NCBI GenBank assembly: GCA_009668925.1
Contig: SBEK01000208.1
Location: 1 to 6,340, forward strand
DNA length: 6,340 nucleotides
DNA from: Deltaproteobacteria bacterium
Lineage (GTDB): Bacteria > Desulfobacterota > Syntrophia > Syntrophales > Smithellaceae
Direction of reading: 5' to 3'
Of the stretch, positions 6,335 to 6,340 are shown piece by piece. The notes below the pieces were generated by a model. The model did no database searches. It was given only the letters and a program-made list of their open reading frames with translations, and was not told where the DNA came from. A program made the translations under genes and the position numbers. The first letter of the stretch is position 1; each line of letters starts with the position of its first letter.

Positions 6335-6340
6335 TTTCTC

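Noticed and set aside
1..6340. A defence island, prophage or transposon
   Set aside because: There are no transposase, integrase, phage, nuclease or toxin-antitoxin genes, no direct-repeat ends and no visible shift in base composition; all genes look like ordinary membrane or metabolic functions.

Overview
The window looks like chromosomal DNA from a GC-rich Gram-negative bacterium. Support comes from a beta-barrel outer-membrane protein with a signal peptide and terminal Phe, a 7TMR-DISM diguanylate cyclase, and strong Shine-Dalgarno sites. The gene mix and protein flavour resemble Desulfobacterota (former Deltaproteobacteria, Syntrophales-like). That assignment is an impression from family resemblance, not a search result. 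No mobile element, CRISPR array, tRNA or rRNA was seen.

Left part (1-1141, + strand): the 3' end of a hemolysin III/PAQR-type membrane protein, then, 4 bases after its stop, a serine alpha/beta hydrolase of the Est30/monoacylglycerol-lipase type with a complete catalytic triad. A GC-rich nested hairpin follows the hydrolase stop.

Centre (1142-4640, + strand): a sigma70-like promoter leads into a two-gene operon. The first gene encodes a YihY/BrkB six-helix membrane domain fused to what reads as an entire CRP/FNR-type protein: a cyclic-nucleotide-binding domain with an intact phosphate-binding cassette, a dimerisation-like helix and a winged-helix-like C-terminus. The second gene starts at a GTG that overlaps the first gene's stop (GTGA). 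It encodes a signal peptide, a periplasmic 7TMR-DISMED2 sensor, a seven-helix 7TMR-DISM membrane domain and an active-looking GGDEF domain with an intact RxxD inhibitory site. The operon ends in a strong intrinsic terminator.

Right part (4771-6340, - strand): a convergent gene for a 496-residue outer-membrane beta-barrel protein of unknown substrate, with its own intrinsic terminator facing the operon.

The most interesting reading is that the central operon is a membrane nucleotide-signalling unit. A periplasmic signal would control c-di-GMP synthesis, and a membrane-anchored CRP-like receptor is made from the same transcript. Whether that receptor binds c-di-GMP, cAMP/cGMP or something else, and whether its C-terminus still binds DNA, cannot be decided from sequence alone.
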